Shown: positions 1 through 5,261 of the stretch, piece by piece
Numbering within the stretch: position 1 is the first letter of the stretch
Layout of the letters: every line of letters starts with the position of its first letter
From: Microthrixaceae bacterium
Lineage (GTDB): Bacteria; Actinomycetota; Acidimicrobiia; Acidimicrobiales; Acidimicrobilacustridaceae
Assembly (NCBI GenBank): GCA_023264915.1
Contig: JAHFUU010000237.1
Location: forward strand, 1 to 5,261
Length of the DNA stretch: 5,261 nucleotides
Direction of reading: 5' to 3'
Translations under genes and position numbers: made by a program
Notes under the pieces: model-generated
Told to the model about the DNA's origin: nothing
The model's database searches: none
Seen by the model: the letters and a program-made list of their open reading frames with translations, nothing else

Positions 1-2
1 CC

Positions 3-161
3 CAGCTCTACACCGAATGGATCGCCAATGACCGGACAGCACGCTCACTGCTCACACAGATGCGGGCCGTTGCCGCCAAGGCCACAGCGCTCATCCTCGC
101 CGACGCTGAGGACAAACCCCCGCTGACATCCACCAGGAGCGAGAACGCCCACTTCACCTGA
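3..161 (+). CDS. C-terminal fragment of an unrecognised protein (5' end outside the window)
   Basis: An open frame runs from the left edge to a TGA at 159-161 and encodes 52 residues, starting QLYTEWIANDRTARSLL and ending STRSENAHFT. Third codon positions are mostly G or C and the composition is protein-like: an amphipathic, probably helical stretch rich in Ala, Leu and Arg (about residues 10-35), then an acidic and polar tail. This makes it a plausible true gene end. I do not recognise the family. Tails of this kind occur in actinobacterial recombinases, transposases and many other proteins, and no catalytic motif is visible here, so no function is assigned. No gene follows it on the same strand before the peptidase, which lies on the opposite strand. 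The minus-strand open frame covering the same bases is judged to be its shadow. Confidence 0.5.
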   Translation, partial: QLYTEWIANDRTARSLLTQMRAVAAKATALILADAEDKPPLTSTRSENAHFT

Positions 162-471
162 ACCCCACCGCCCTCGCCACCACGTCGACATCAGAACCCC
201 CCAAAACGCTGGCAATTCCTGCACAGAGCCGCCTACCTGCCCAAGTAGTGCGCTTGATTCAGGGCTAGTTGCCTGGGGGGCTGCGCCCCCAGGCACCCTC
301 GCTGGCGCTCGGGATGCTCCCCATCGCCGGCGGGCTCCCTGGCGGTCGCGCCGCCCGGCCGCCCCGAGAAGGTGAGGGGTCGACCATCCCGACCTCCCAG
401 CCAGTCAGGAGACTCGTCGGGCGGGCAGAGCGCCGGCTGGGGCGACAAGGCGCTGACCCGCCGCCAAGTGG
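162..471. other. Gene-free region with GC-rich inverted repeats
   Basis: About 310 bases separate the left gene fragment from the peptidase stop codon. Several overlapping open frames cross it, but none has a convincing start, ribosome site or protein-like composition, and they are best read as products of high GC. The region holds a strong hairpin at 270-295, smaller GC-rich stems at 341-355 and 429-454, and an inverted repeat over the peptidase stop codon at 452-476. The two genes run toward each other, so this is a convergent intergenic region where transcription termination is expected. Confidence 0.6.
270..295. repeat. Perfect 10-bp GC-rich hairpin
   Basis: TGCCTGGGGG (270-279) is the exact reverse complement of CCCCCAGGCA (286-295), with a 6-nt loop GCTGCG. 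The stem is very stable. It has no following run of T on either strand, so it is not a textbook intrinsic terminator, although T-less terminators are common in high-GC actinomycetes. Its place between two convergent genes fits a bidirectional terminator. A dispersed REP-like palindrome is the other possibility. It is followed at once by more GC-rich sequence with a 5-bp stem, GGCGG (341-345) with CCGCC (351-355). Confidence 0.6.
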
Positions 472-476
472 TCAGC
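429..476 (-). terminator. Possible terminator stems at the end of the peptidase gene
   Basis: Two inverted repeats lie at the 3' end of the peptidase gene. GCTGACC (452-458) pairs perfectly with GGTCAGC (470-476) across an 11-nt loop and includes the stop codon at 472-474. AGCGCC (429-434) pairs with GGCGCT (449-454) across 14 nt. They share bases 452-454, so both cannot form fully at once. Neither has a U-tract on the minus-strand transcript. A role in ending transcription or protecting the mRNA 3' end is inferred from position only. Confidence 0.3.
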
Positions 477-2451
477 TGGAAAGGCGACCGGCATCCTTGG
501 CGGCATCGACCGCTGCTTCGAGCTGAGACTCAACGATGGACAGGCCAGCGTCCCAGAAGCCGGGGTCATCAAGGTCGCATCCGACGATCCTTCCAAGAGC
601 GGCTGGATCGAGTGAGCCACCGGCCGAGAGCATCTCGAGGTAAGCGGGCACGAAGTCGGATCCTCCAGACTCATAGCGCGCATAGACCGACAGGGCCAAC
701 AGCTGGCCATAGGCGTACGCGTACACGTATCCGGGCGTGCCGATGAAGTGAGGGATGTAGCTCCACCAGCTCCGATAGCCATCGGTGATCTCAACCGAAT
801 CACCCAGCATGTCGCTCTGAGTCTGGGCCCACAACTCCCCGAACCGCTCCACGGACAGCTCACCCTCCTCGCGCCTGCAGGTGTGCACTGCATCCTCGAA
901 ACGGTTCATCGACACCTGGCGGAACACCGTCGCGATCGAATCCTCCAGAGTGCCAGCGAGAAGTGAGAATCGGGCAGCAGGGTCCTCAAGGGTTCGCAGC
1001 AAAGCCTTGTTGGTCACGGCTTCACCAAACACCGAAGCTGTCTCAGCGAGCGTGAGCGGTGTGGATTGATGGAACACGCCCTGGCCACGGGCCCGCCAAG
1101 CATGCAGACCGTGCCCGATCTCGTGTGCGAGCGTAGCTACGTCACGGGCACGGCCCGTCCAGTTCAACATGACGTAGGGATGATGACTCGGAACCGTGTA
1201 GGCGCAAAATGCTCCGGGCCGCTTGCCGCGGCGCGTCGGCGCGTCTATCCACGACCCGTCGAAGAACCTCTCGGCATCAGCAGCCAGCTCCGGGGAGAAG
1301 CTGCCGTACGCCTCGAGCACGAGGTCACAGGCGGCACGCCAGCCGACCTTGGAGTCATCCTCGGCCACTGACGCCATGCGGTCGAAGTCGTCCAACATGT
1401 CGACACCTAGCACTCGAGCTTTGAGCGAATACCAACGTTGGGGGATGTCGTAGCGGCCGACCACGGCATCAACGAGAGCCTGAACGGACTCGTCGCTAGC
1501 CTCGTTCGAGAGGTTTCGAGACGACACCCAGCTCGGGTAGCCCCGCAGCCGATCATCCACCGACTTGTCAAGGAGCAGCGTGTTGAACAAATAGGCCCTG
1601 GTGCGAAGGCCTGGGGCGAGGGCCGTGGTGACCGCTTCCGCCGCGGTGCGCCGTACCTCCCGGTCCGGGTGTTGCAGCAAGGTCAAACCCTGCTCGAGTC
1701 CAGAGGTGACGGTCGCCTTTCCTGAATCGCTCCGTGATCCCTCTCCACGCTCGCCGCCAACTAGCTCCGGCGGGAGATCCACTTCGATCGCGGATGTGAG
1801 CTCGTTGAACAGGCGGGTCCAAGCGGGAGCGCCGCTGACTGAGGTCTCGCTCAGAACGCGCTCCTCTGGCTCGGTCAGGAGGTGATCACGGTAACGACGG
1901 AGGTTCTGAAGGTGATGCGAGCAGAAGTACAACCGCTCATCTTCGAGCACGCCCTCGACATGAGATTCGTCGGCCTCGGCCCATTCGAGCTCGAAGAAGA
2001 CCAACCGGGCCGCAGTCGTGGTGACACGCTCTGAGAACCTGGCCATAAGGGCCCCGCGGGATTCATCCAGCGTGTCCTCCGCGAATCGAAGGCTGGCGTA
2101 CGAACCCGCCCTTCCGACGAACTCCTGGAAGTCTGCAAGGGATTCCATGAGCTCGACGAGCTCAGTTGCATCGAGATCCCCCACACGTCCCCGGTACTGC
2201 TCGATGACCCCAGCTGTCTCGTCAGCCTGATCCAACAGTGCCTCGACGGTTTGTCCGTCGAGCAGTGACTCGAGGTCCCACTCGACGTCCGAGGCTGCTA
2301 GGTCGGCCTCGTCGGCCCCTTGTTGGAGGGCTCCAGAACCCGATGACGCCGCCGCGTTCCGGCTACCGGCATGCTCCGAGCTTGCGAGAAGGGCCACGAG
2401 GTGACACCGGGTACCTGCTGAAAGGGGACCACGGTTCAGGTTGGTCAACAT
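472..2451 (-). CDS. pepF: M3-family (PepF-like) zinc oligoendopeptidase
   Basis: This is a cytosolic-type zinc metallopeptidase expected to cut short peptides internally, as in peptide turnover. With the ATG at 2451 it has 659 residues, slightly longer than the usual roughly 600. Residues 1-53 are low-complexity and probably unstructured. The PepF N-terminal domain begins near residue 54 (DVEWDLESLLDG), and the M3 catalytic domain covers about 260-640. The zinc site is HEIGH at residues 443-447 (bases 1111-1125): His443 and His447 are ligands and Glu444 is the catalytic base. Glu470 in LAETAS is the third ligand, 27 residues after the first His. The substrate-side motif HFIGTPGYVYAYAYG (568-582) has the His and Tyr residues typical of the family. 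There is no signal peptide or membrane helix. The frame stays open for 327 bases further upstream, but that part is antisense to the cyclase gene and does not look like PepF. A GTG at 2397 is an alternative start. No good ribosome site precedes 2451, whereas a -10-like box 7 nt upstream suggests leaderless translation. The family call is firm, the start moderate. Confidence 0.93.
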   Translation of the reverse strand: MLTNLNRGPLSAGTRCHLVALLASSEHAGSRNAAASSGSGALQQGADEADLAASDVEWDLESLLDGQTVEALLDQADETAGVIEQYRGRVGDLDATELVELMESLADFQEFVGRAGSYASLRFAEDTLDESRGALMARFSERVTTTAARLVFFELEWAEADESHVEGVLEDERLYFCSHHLQNLRRYRDHLLTEPEERVLSETSVSGAPAWTRLFNELTSAIEVDLPPELVGGERGEGSRSDSGKATVTSGLEQGLTLLQHPDREVRRTAAEAVTTALAPGLRTRAYLFNTLLLDKSVDDRLRGYPSWVSSRNLSNEASDESVQALVDAVVGRYDIPQRWYSLKARVLGVDMLDDFDRMASVAEDDSKVGWRAACDLVLEAYGSFSPELAADAERFFDGSWIDAPTRRGKRPGAFCAYTVPSHHPYVMLNWTGRARDVATLAHEIGHGLHAWRARGQGVFHQSTPLTLAETASVFGEAVTNKALLRTLEDPAARFSLLAGTLEDSIATVFRQVSMNRFEDAVHTCRREEGELSVERFGELWAQTQSDMLGDSVEITDGYRSWWSYIPHFIGTPGYVYAYAYGQLLALSVYARYESGGSDFVPAYLEMLSAGGSLDPAALGRIVGCDLDDPGFWDAGLSIVESQLEAAVDAAKDAGRLSS

Positions 2452-2458
2452 GGGCGAA

Positions 2459-2464
2459 AGCCTA
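2459..2464 (-). promoter_or_regulatory. Possible -10 box for leaderless expression of the peptidase gene
   Basis: On the minus strand TAGGCT lies exactly 7 nt before the ATG at 2451. It fits the TANNNT pattern of actinobacterial -10 elements, with the expected distance for transcription to start on the A of the ATG. No Shine-Dalgarno sequence sits in front of this ATG, which agrees with a leaderless mRNA. No clear -35 box is visible 16-19 nt further upstream. The motif is short and would often occur by chance. Confidence 0.3.
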
Positions 2465-2616
2465 GGGACCCGACCGCCGGCAGACAGGTCTAGCCAGCTG
2501 TCCGGAACGGCACAGCCGGAGGTCTCGGCAAACCTGGCCAGGCGATATCGAAGATGCCAAGGAACGGCCCCTCCGCGGTTGAGCTGCACGGAGGCCGGGG
2601 CCGATAGAACACATGT

Positions 2617-2621
2617 GGAGG
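2617..2621 (+). promoter_or_regulatory. Ribosome binding site that fixes the cyclase start
   Basis: GGAGG ends 5 nt before the ATG at 2627, close to ideal spacing. It is why this ATG is preferred over the upstream in-frame TTG at 2441 or ATG at 2450, which have no comparable site. The first two bases overlap the 3' end of the CACATGTG palindrome, so a protein bound there or a local fold could affect translation (inference). Confidence 0.75.
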
Positions 2622-2626
2622 CGGGT

Positions 2627-4237
2627 ATGGCCCGAAGATGGAAACCTGAGCAGTTCCTCGAGTTCGCACAAGGCGGAGTCGTGGTGGCACTGGATCGCGC
2701 CGCGCGACCGGTCCGGCTTCCCGACCCACTGGCGACGTGGCCGACTCCAGAGCCCGACGAGCGGGGTTGGGTGAACATGCTCAGCCTGGTCCACCGGGCT
2801 CACCGAGGAAGGGTCGCAAGGGCGTGGTGGCAGAGCCAGGAATCGCCCAACGGGGCCGCGAGCTGTGAGGTTATCGCCTGCCTTCCAGGCGAGAACCATG
2901 CTCGCCTTCAGCAAATCCGCTTCGTCAACCTCCTCGATGACCCGGGTGCTGAAGCCATTCTCGTCGCAGTCGTAGATCTCGGCGAGACCGACGAGCTCCA
3001 GAAGGTCTCCTCCCCGCTGTCGGACACCTTTCAGGCGCCCGCATGGGCGATCTCCTTCATCAACGGGGTCGGAACGACACTCCGGGTCGACGGGATGGCC
3101 GAGGTGCTGTATGGCAGGTCCTGTGAAGAACTCGTTGGCGGGAACGTGATGCAGACCGTCCACCCCGAAGCCCAAGATGTCGCGCTGGACATGTGGTTGG
3201 AGGTTCTCGGCGCGCCTGGATTGACCCGAACCTTCCAGCACCGGGTCCTGCGACCGGACGGCACGTCGATCTGGATCGAGTCGACGGTGATGAACCGAAC
3301 CGAACCGCAAGGACCCGCGTCAGTCGTGATCGTGTCGCACGACGTCGAGGCACGGCGGCGCCAGATCACCGCTCTCGAGGAAAGCCAAGAGCAGTTCCGC
3401 ATGCTTGCAGAGGACGTTCCTGCCGGTGTGTTCCGAGCCGACCGGAACGGGCGGATCGAGTTCGGCAACGCCCGTTGGCATCAGCTCGTCGGCCACGCCG
3501 AGGTCACTCGCCTCGATGAGGTGGTACATCGAGACGATCGCCGCGAGTTCTCAGATGCTTGGTCCGCGCTGTTCGGTCGCCAACGGCACCCTTCGACCGT
3601 TCCTGAGGCCCGGGTCATCGAGTTCCGCAGCGTCGATGGAGAGCGTGTCCTGTCGCTGTCTTGTCGAGTTACCGGTGCAGGTCCCGGGGAGCACGGAACG
3701 GTCATCGGCGCGATGCACGATGTCACAGCTACGACCGAGTTGCGCTACCGGGCCGATCACGACCCACTCACCGGCCTGTTGAATCGGAGGGCGTTTGACC
3801 GCCGGATGGACGATCTTCTCTCCCGGCGCCAAGAGCTGGCGGGCGACCCACTTGAAGCATCGTCCCTGTGGGCGTTGTTCTTCGTGGATCTCGATGGTTT
3901 CAAAGGCGTCAATGACGAGTTCGGTCACGATGTTGGCGACCTCGTCCTGCAGACCATCGGTCACCGGCTTCGATCCGAGCTCCGCCCGGGTGACTTCGTT
4001 GCCCGGTACGGAGGCGACGAGTTCGTCGTGTTGGCCCAAGAGGTCCCTTTGGGAGAGGAACAGGCCGTTGCGGACCGAATCCAACGAGCCCTGTCAACGC
4101 CCATCCGCTGGCCCGGAGGTGACTGGGTGCCAAGAGCCAGCATCGGTATGGCCCGGGCCGCACTCGACGACACACCAGATGCCCTCCTGAAGCGTGCGGA
4201 TGAGGCGATGTATGACGACAAGAGAAGGCGGCGGTGA
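2627..4237 (+). CDS. PAS-PAS-GGDEF diguanylate cyclase
   Basis: This enzyme is predicted to make the second messenger cyclic di-GMP from two GTP, under control of PAS sensor domains. It has 536 residues from the ATG at 2627, chosen for its GGAGG site. Residues 1-125 resemble a degenerate PAS fold. A PAS/PAC unit spans about 135-245 (HRVLRPDGTSIWIES is PAC-like), joined by a helical linker (QITALEESQEQFRML) to a second PAS at about 255-370. The GGDEF domain fills 375-536, with DPLTGLLNRR at 379-388, metal-binding Asp421 in FVDLDGF, the signature RYGGDEF with GGDEF at 462-466, and SIGMA at 505-509. The inhibitory I-site is intact: Arg453-x-x-Asp456 lies exactly five residues before GGDEF, so product feedback is expected. 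There is no EAL domain, signal peptide or membrane helix, so it should be soluble and sense a cytoplasmic cue. Cofactor or ligand of the PAS domains cannot be read from sequence. It is divergent from the peptidase and convergent with the J-domain gene, so it is probably transcribed alone. Confidence 0.95.
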   Translation: MARRWKPEQFLEFAQGGVVVALDRAARPVRLPDPLATWPTPEPDERGWVNMLSLVHRAHRGRVARAWWQSQESPNGAASCEVIACLPGENHARLQQIRFVNLLDDPGAEAILVAVVDLGETDELQKVSSPLSDTFQAPAWAISFINGVGTTLRVDGMAEVLYGRSCEELVGGNVMQTVHPEAQDVALDMWLEVLGAPGLTRTFQHRVLRPDGTSIWIESTVMNRTEPQGPASVVIVSHDVEARRRQITALEESQEQFRMLAEDVPAGVFRADRNGRIEFGNARWHQLVGHAEVTRLDEVVHRDDRREFSDAWSALFGRQRHPSTVPEARVIEFRSVDGERVLSLSCRVTGAGPGEHGTVIGAMHDVTATTELRYRADHDPLTGLLNRRAFDRRMDDLLSRRQELAGDPLEASSLWALFFVDLDGFKGVNDEFGHDVGDLVLQTIGHRLRSELRPGDFVARYGGDEFVVLAQEVPLGEEQAVADRIQRALSTPIRWPGGDWVPRASIGMARAALDDTPDALLKRADEAMYDDKRRRR

Positions 4238-4308
4238 GGGCACGGCCCCTGTCGATTCCGGCGCCCAGCTCATGACCAAGGCCACCCAAGGTCGTCATCA
4301 GCCGCGGC
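4238..4308. terminator. Convergent gap with weak stem-loops (possible terminator)
   Basis: These 71 bases lie between the stop of the cyclase and the stop of the oppositely oriented J-domain gene. Right after the cyclase TGA, GGGC (4238-4241) and CGG (4243-4245) can pair with CCG (4258-4260) and GCCC (4263-4266) across a small internal loop. ATGAC (4272-4276) can pair with GTCAT (4294-4298), and GCCGCGGC (4301-4308) is a perfect palindrome. None is followed by a T-run. Termination is expected here from the gene arrangement, but no single stem is compelling. Confidence 0.3.
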
Positions 4309-5058
4309 TCACTTGGAGCGCCAGAAGATCAACCGGAAGGCAATCACCGAGCAGAACGCGACCATCAGAAACAGAAAGGGATCGAGGACCGCTCGGGCCA
4401 CGAACCCCGACGTCGTGCTGCGATACCAGATGCACATGCCGATCACAATCACGCATGCCGCCGTGGCAGCTGTTTCTATGTATCTTTCGGCCTTGGAGAA
4501 GCGCGGTCCCCGCTGAAGGCGATGCCTCTTCCGGCGCCGGGACTGTCGCGGCCGGGCGTTCCTGTAGTCCCAACCGTGCCTTTGGCCCAGATGGGTCTCG
4601 AACGACGGCAGCTCCGAGAAGAGCTCTCCACAGAACGGGCAGGGCTGTTCGCGCCTGGGCTTGCCACCCTCAGGTGGAGGGGGCGGCCACTGGTACTTGA
4701 TCCCGAAGTCCTCTCCGTTGGGTCCTGTCGTCCAGGTTGACGTGTCTGGCTCGGAGAAACCCGCCGTTCGAGTGCCGCCTTGGCGTGCCTCGCGATCCCC
4801 ATGCCCGTTTCCCGAGGCCGAGCCAGCGGAGGTTGCTGCTCCCATCGAAGAGGCATACCCGCCGACAGGATGCCGTTTGCGAAGCTTCGCCATGGAGTCG
4901 TTGAGCAACCTGGTGCGGTGCTCGGCAGCTGCGACGGCCTCGGCGCCTTCGTTGCGGTGCAGATCGGGATGGTGTTGAAGAACTAGCTCGCGGTAGCGGG
5001 CCTCGATCTCATCGAGGGTCCAGGAGGGCTCCACGCCAAGCACCCGATAGGGATCCAC
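4309..5058 (-). CDS. J-domain protein with a C2H2 zinc finger and two membrane helices
   Basis: A 249-residue protein with an unusual domain order. Residues 1-65 form a J-domain: DPYRVLGVEPSWTLDEI begins helix I and the loop, and the diagnostic HPD is at 30-32 (LQHHPDLHRN). J-domains stimulate the ATPase of DnaK/Hsp70, so a co-chaperone role is predicted. A Gly/Ser/Thr-rich linker (about 66-124) and a five-proline run (125-129) follow. Residues 140-161 fit the classical C2H2 finger: Cys140, Cys143, Phe147, Phe153, His156, His161. A very basic stretch (169-187, RQSRRRKRHR) comes next, then hydrophobic helices at about 196-212 and 223-245. The basic run suggests its side faces the cytoplasm, with both helices forming a hairpin and the J-domain and finger inside. 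The central DnaJ Gly/Phe region, four-repeat zinc domain and C-terminal client domains are absent, so it is not canonical DnaJ. The GTG at 5058 is the only usual start between the upstream in-frame TAG and the J-domain. It lacks a ribosome site, but TATCAA lies 7 nt upstream, possibly leaderless. Function of the finger is unknown. Confidence 0.85.
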   Translation of the reverse strand: MDPYRVLGVEPSWTLDEIEARYRELVLQHHPDLHRNEGAEAVAAAEHRTRLLNDSMAKLRKRHPVGGYASSMGAATSAGSASGNGHGDREARQGGTRTAGFSEPDTSTWTTGPNGEDFGIKYQWPPPPPEGGKPRREQPCPFCGELFSELPSFETHLGQRHGWDYRNARPRQSRRRKRHRLQRGPRFSKAERYIETAATAACVIVIGMCIWYRSTTSGFVARAVLDPFLFLMVAFCSVIAFRLIFWRSK

Positions 5059-5065
5059 GATGCCA

Positions 5066-5071
5066 TTGATA
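5066..5071 (-). promoter_or_regulatory. Possible -10 box for leaderless expression of the J-domain gene
   Basis: On the minus strand TATCAA (4 of 6 matches to TATAAT) lies exactly 7 nt before the GTG at 5058, the same geometry as at the peptidase gene. An AGGAG further upstream is 17 nt from this GTG, too far to serve it. It is instead 9 nt from an out-of-frame ATG at 5066 that would encode only a short peptide ending at a TAG. No -35 box is evident. Confidence 0.25.
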
Positions 5072-5103
5072 GCCGCTCCTGGCCGAGTTCGAGCCAGAAA
5101 TGG

Positions 5104-5187
5104 GGCTTGGCTCAGGTCCTCCGCGGGCTCAACGCCAAGCTAGCCCTCAACCAAGCGTAGGAATGGTTGGGGGTTGGAGCCAAGGCC
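5104..5187 (+). repeat. Nested inverted repeats, possible structured RNA or regulatory site
   Basis: The inner stem pairs 5140-5153 with 5164-5177 around the 10-nt loop AGCGTAGGAA. Its core CAACCA/TGGTTG (5148-5153 and 5164-5169) is perfect, and the full 14 pairs include three G-U wobbles if the plus strand is transcribed. An outer arm GGCTTGGCTC (5104-5113) matches GAGCCAAG-GCC (5177-5187) with one bulged G. On the minus strand the wobbles become A-C mismatches, so a plus-strand transcript folds better. There is no sign of a coding frame. It could be a small RNA, a DNA-binding site or a chance fold. Confidence 0.35.
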
Positions 5188-5261
5188 AGAAAGAGCCCGG
5201 TGTTGGGGCCGTTTCGGGCAGCGAGGCCCGAGGCCTGTCGGTTGTTTCATGTGAAGGGCAT

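Larger units (their letters stand above)
2452..2626. promoter_or_regulatory. Divergent promoter region between the peptidase and cyclase genes
   Basis: These 175 bases separate the divergent starts at 2451 (minus) and 2627 (plus), so both promoters probably lie here or just beyond. Visible elements are the -10-like TAGGCT for the minus gene, the palindrome CGATATCG near 2543-2550, the perfect 8-bp palindrome CACATGTG at 2610-2617, and the cyclase ribosome site at 2617-2621. No strong sigma-70 promoter can be named on the plus strand. Both genes' open frames run on into this region, but the translations look low-complexity and unlike either family. Confidence 0.5.
5059..5261. other. Upstream region of the J-domain gene, no convincing gene
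   Basis: About 200 bases to the right edge. A plus-strand frame stays open to the edge and a minus-strand frame of about 36 codons starts with ATG near 5249 and ends at a TAG around 5140, but neither has a ribosome site or recognisable protein. The main content is a set of nested inverted repeats at 5104-5187. A small AGGCC/GGCCT stem with a 3-nt loop lies near 5222-5236. The region should hold the J-domain gene's promoter. Confidence 0.5.

Noticed and set aside
405..893. Minus-strand 162-codon frame overlapping the peptidase 3' end
   Set aside because: It is out of frame with the peptidase, whose HFIGTPGYVYAYAYG motif lies in the same DNA. It is Cys/Arg/Ser-rich noise.
2441..2626. Cyclase start at TTG 2441 or ATG 2450
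   Set aside because: These starts lack a ribosome site and overlap the peptidase start region, while ATG 2627 has GGAGG at ideal spacing.
2452..2778. N-terminal extension of the peptidase frame to 2778
   Set aside because: The added 109 residues are low-complexity, antisense to the cyclase coding region and unlike PepF proteins, so the ATG at 2451 is preferred.
2462..3310. Minus-strand open frame of 282 codons opposite the cyclase gene
   Set aside because: It is fully antisense to the clearly conserved cyclase, has low-complexity, Arg/Pro-rich composition and no recognisable domain. High GC produces such long shadow frames.
3551..4084. Minus-strand open frame of 177 codons under the GGDEF domain
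   Set aside because: It lies antisense to the catalytic domain, its composition is unlike a real protein, and no ribosome site was seen.
472..5058. A single functional system linking peptidase, cyclase and J-domain protein
   Set aside because: The three genes alternate in strand with separate intergenic regions and share no obvious pathway. Adjacency alone does not support a system.
5040..5068. Short frame from the out-of-frame ATG at 5066 with an AGGAG upstream, as the true start or a frameshifted J-domain gene
   Set aside because: It ends in TAG after about 27 codons and has no J-domain residues, whereas the GTG frame begins directly with the typical DPYRVLGV. It could at most be a leader peptide.
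1..5261. CRISPR array, tRNA, rRNA or complete insertion sequence
   Set aside because: There are no regularly spaced repeats, no cloverleaf-like segment, no rRNA-like stretch and no transposase motif with paired terminal repeats.

Overview
The window looks like chromosomal DNA of a high-GC bacterium (roughly 60-65% G+C by eye, with strong G/C preference at third codon positions), most likely an actinomycete. Support for this is the style of the M3 peptidase, the PAS-GGDEF protein, and two gene starts that look leaderless with a -10-like box 7 nt upstream. An Acidimicrobiia-type member is a guess that the sequence alone does not prove.

Layout, left to right. (1) 3-161, plus strand: the last 52 codons of an unrecognised gene that begins outside the window. 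(2) 162-471: a gene-free stretch with a perfect 10-bp GC-rich hairpin (270-295), further small GC-rich inverted repeats, and two stems just after the peptidase stop codon. (3) 472-2451, minus strand: a complete M3-family (PepF-like) zinc oligoendopeptidase with all metal ligands. (4) 2452-2626: a 175-bp divergent promoter region. (5) 2627-4237, plus strand: a soluble PAS-PAS-GGDEF diguanylate cyclase with an intact active site and an intact inhibitory I-site, preceded by a third, degenerate PAS-like region. (6) 4238-4308: a short convergent gap with weak stems. (7) 4309-5058, minus strand: a protein with an N-terminal J-domain, a single classical C2H2 zinc finger and two C-terminal membrane helices. 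(8) 5059-5261: no convincing gene, but a notable potential RNA fold at 5104-5187.

The three complete genes alternate in strand, so they are not one operon and nothing in the sequence ties them into one pathway. The peptidase and cyclase are divergent and could share regulation. The cyclase and the J-domain gene are convergent. The most unusual item is the J-domain/C2H2-finger/two-helix membrane protein, followed by the structured DNA upstream of it. No CRISPR array, tRNA, rRNA, complete insertion sequence or phage module was found. No clear new multi-gene system is visible.
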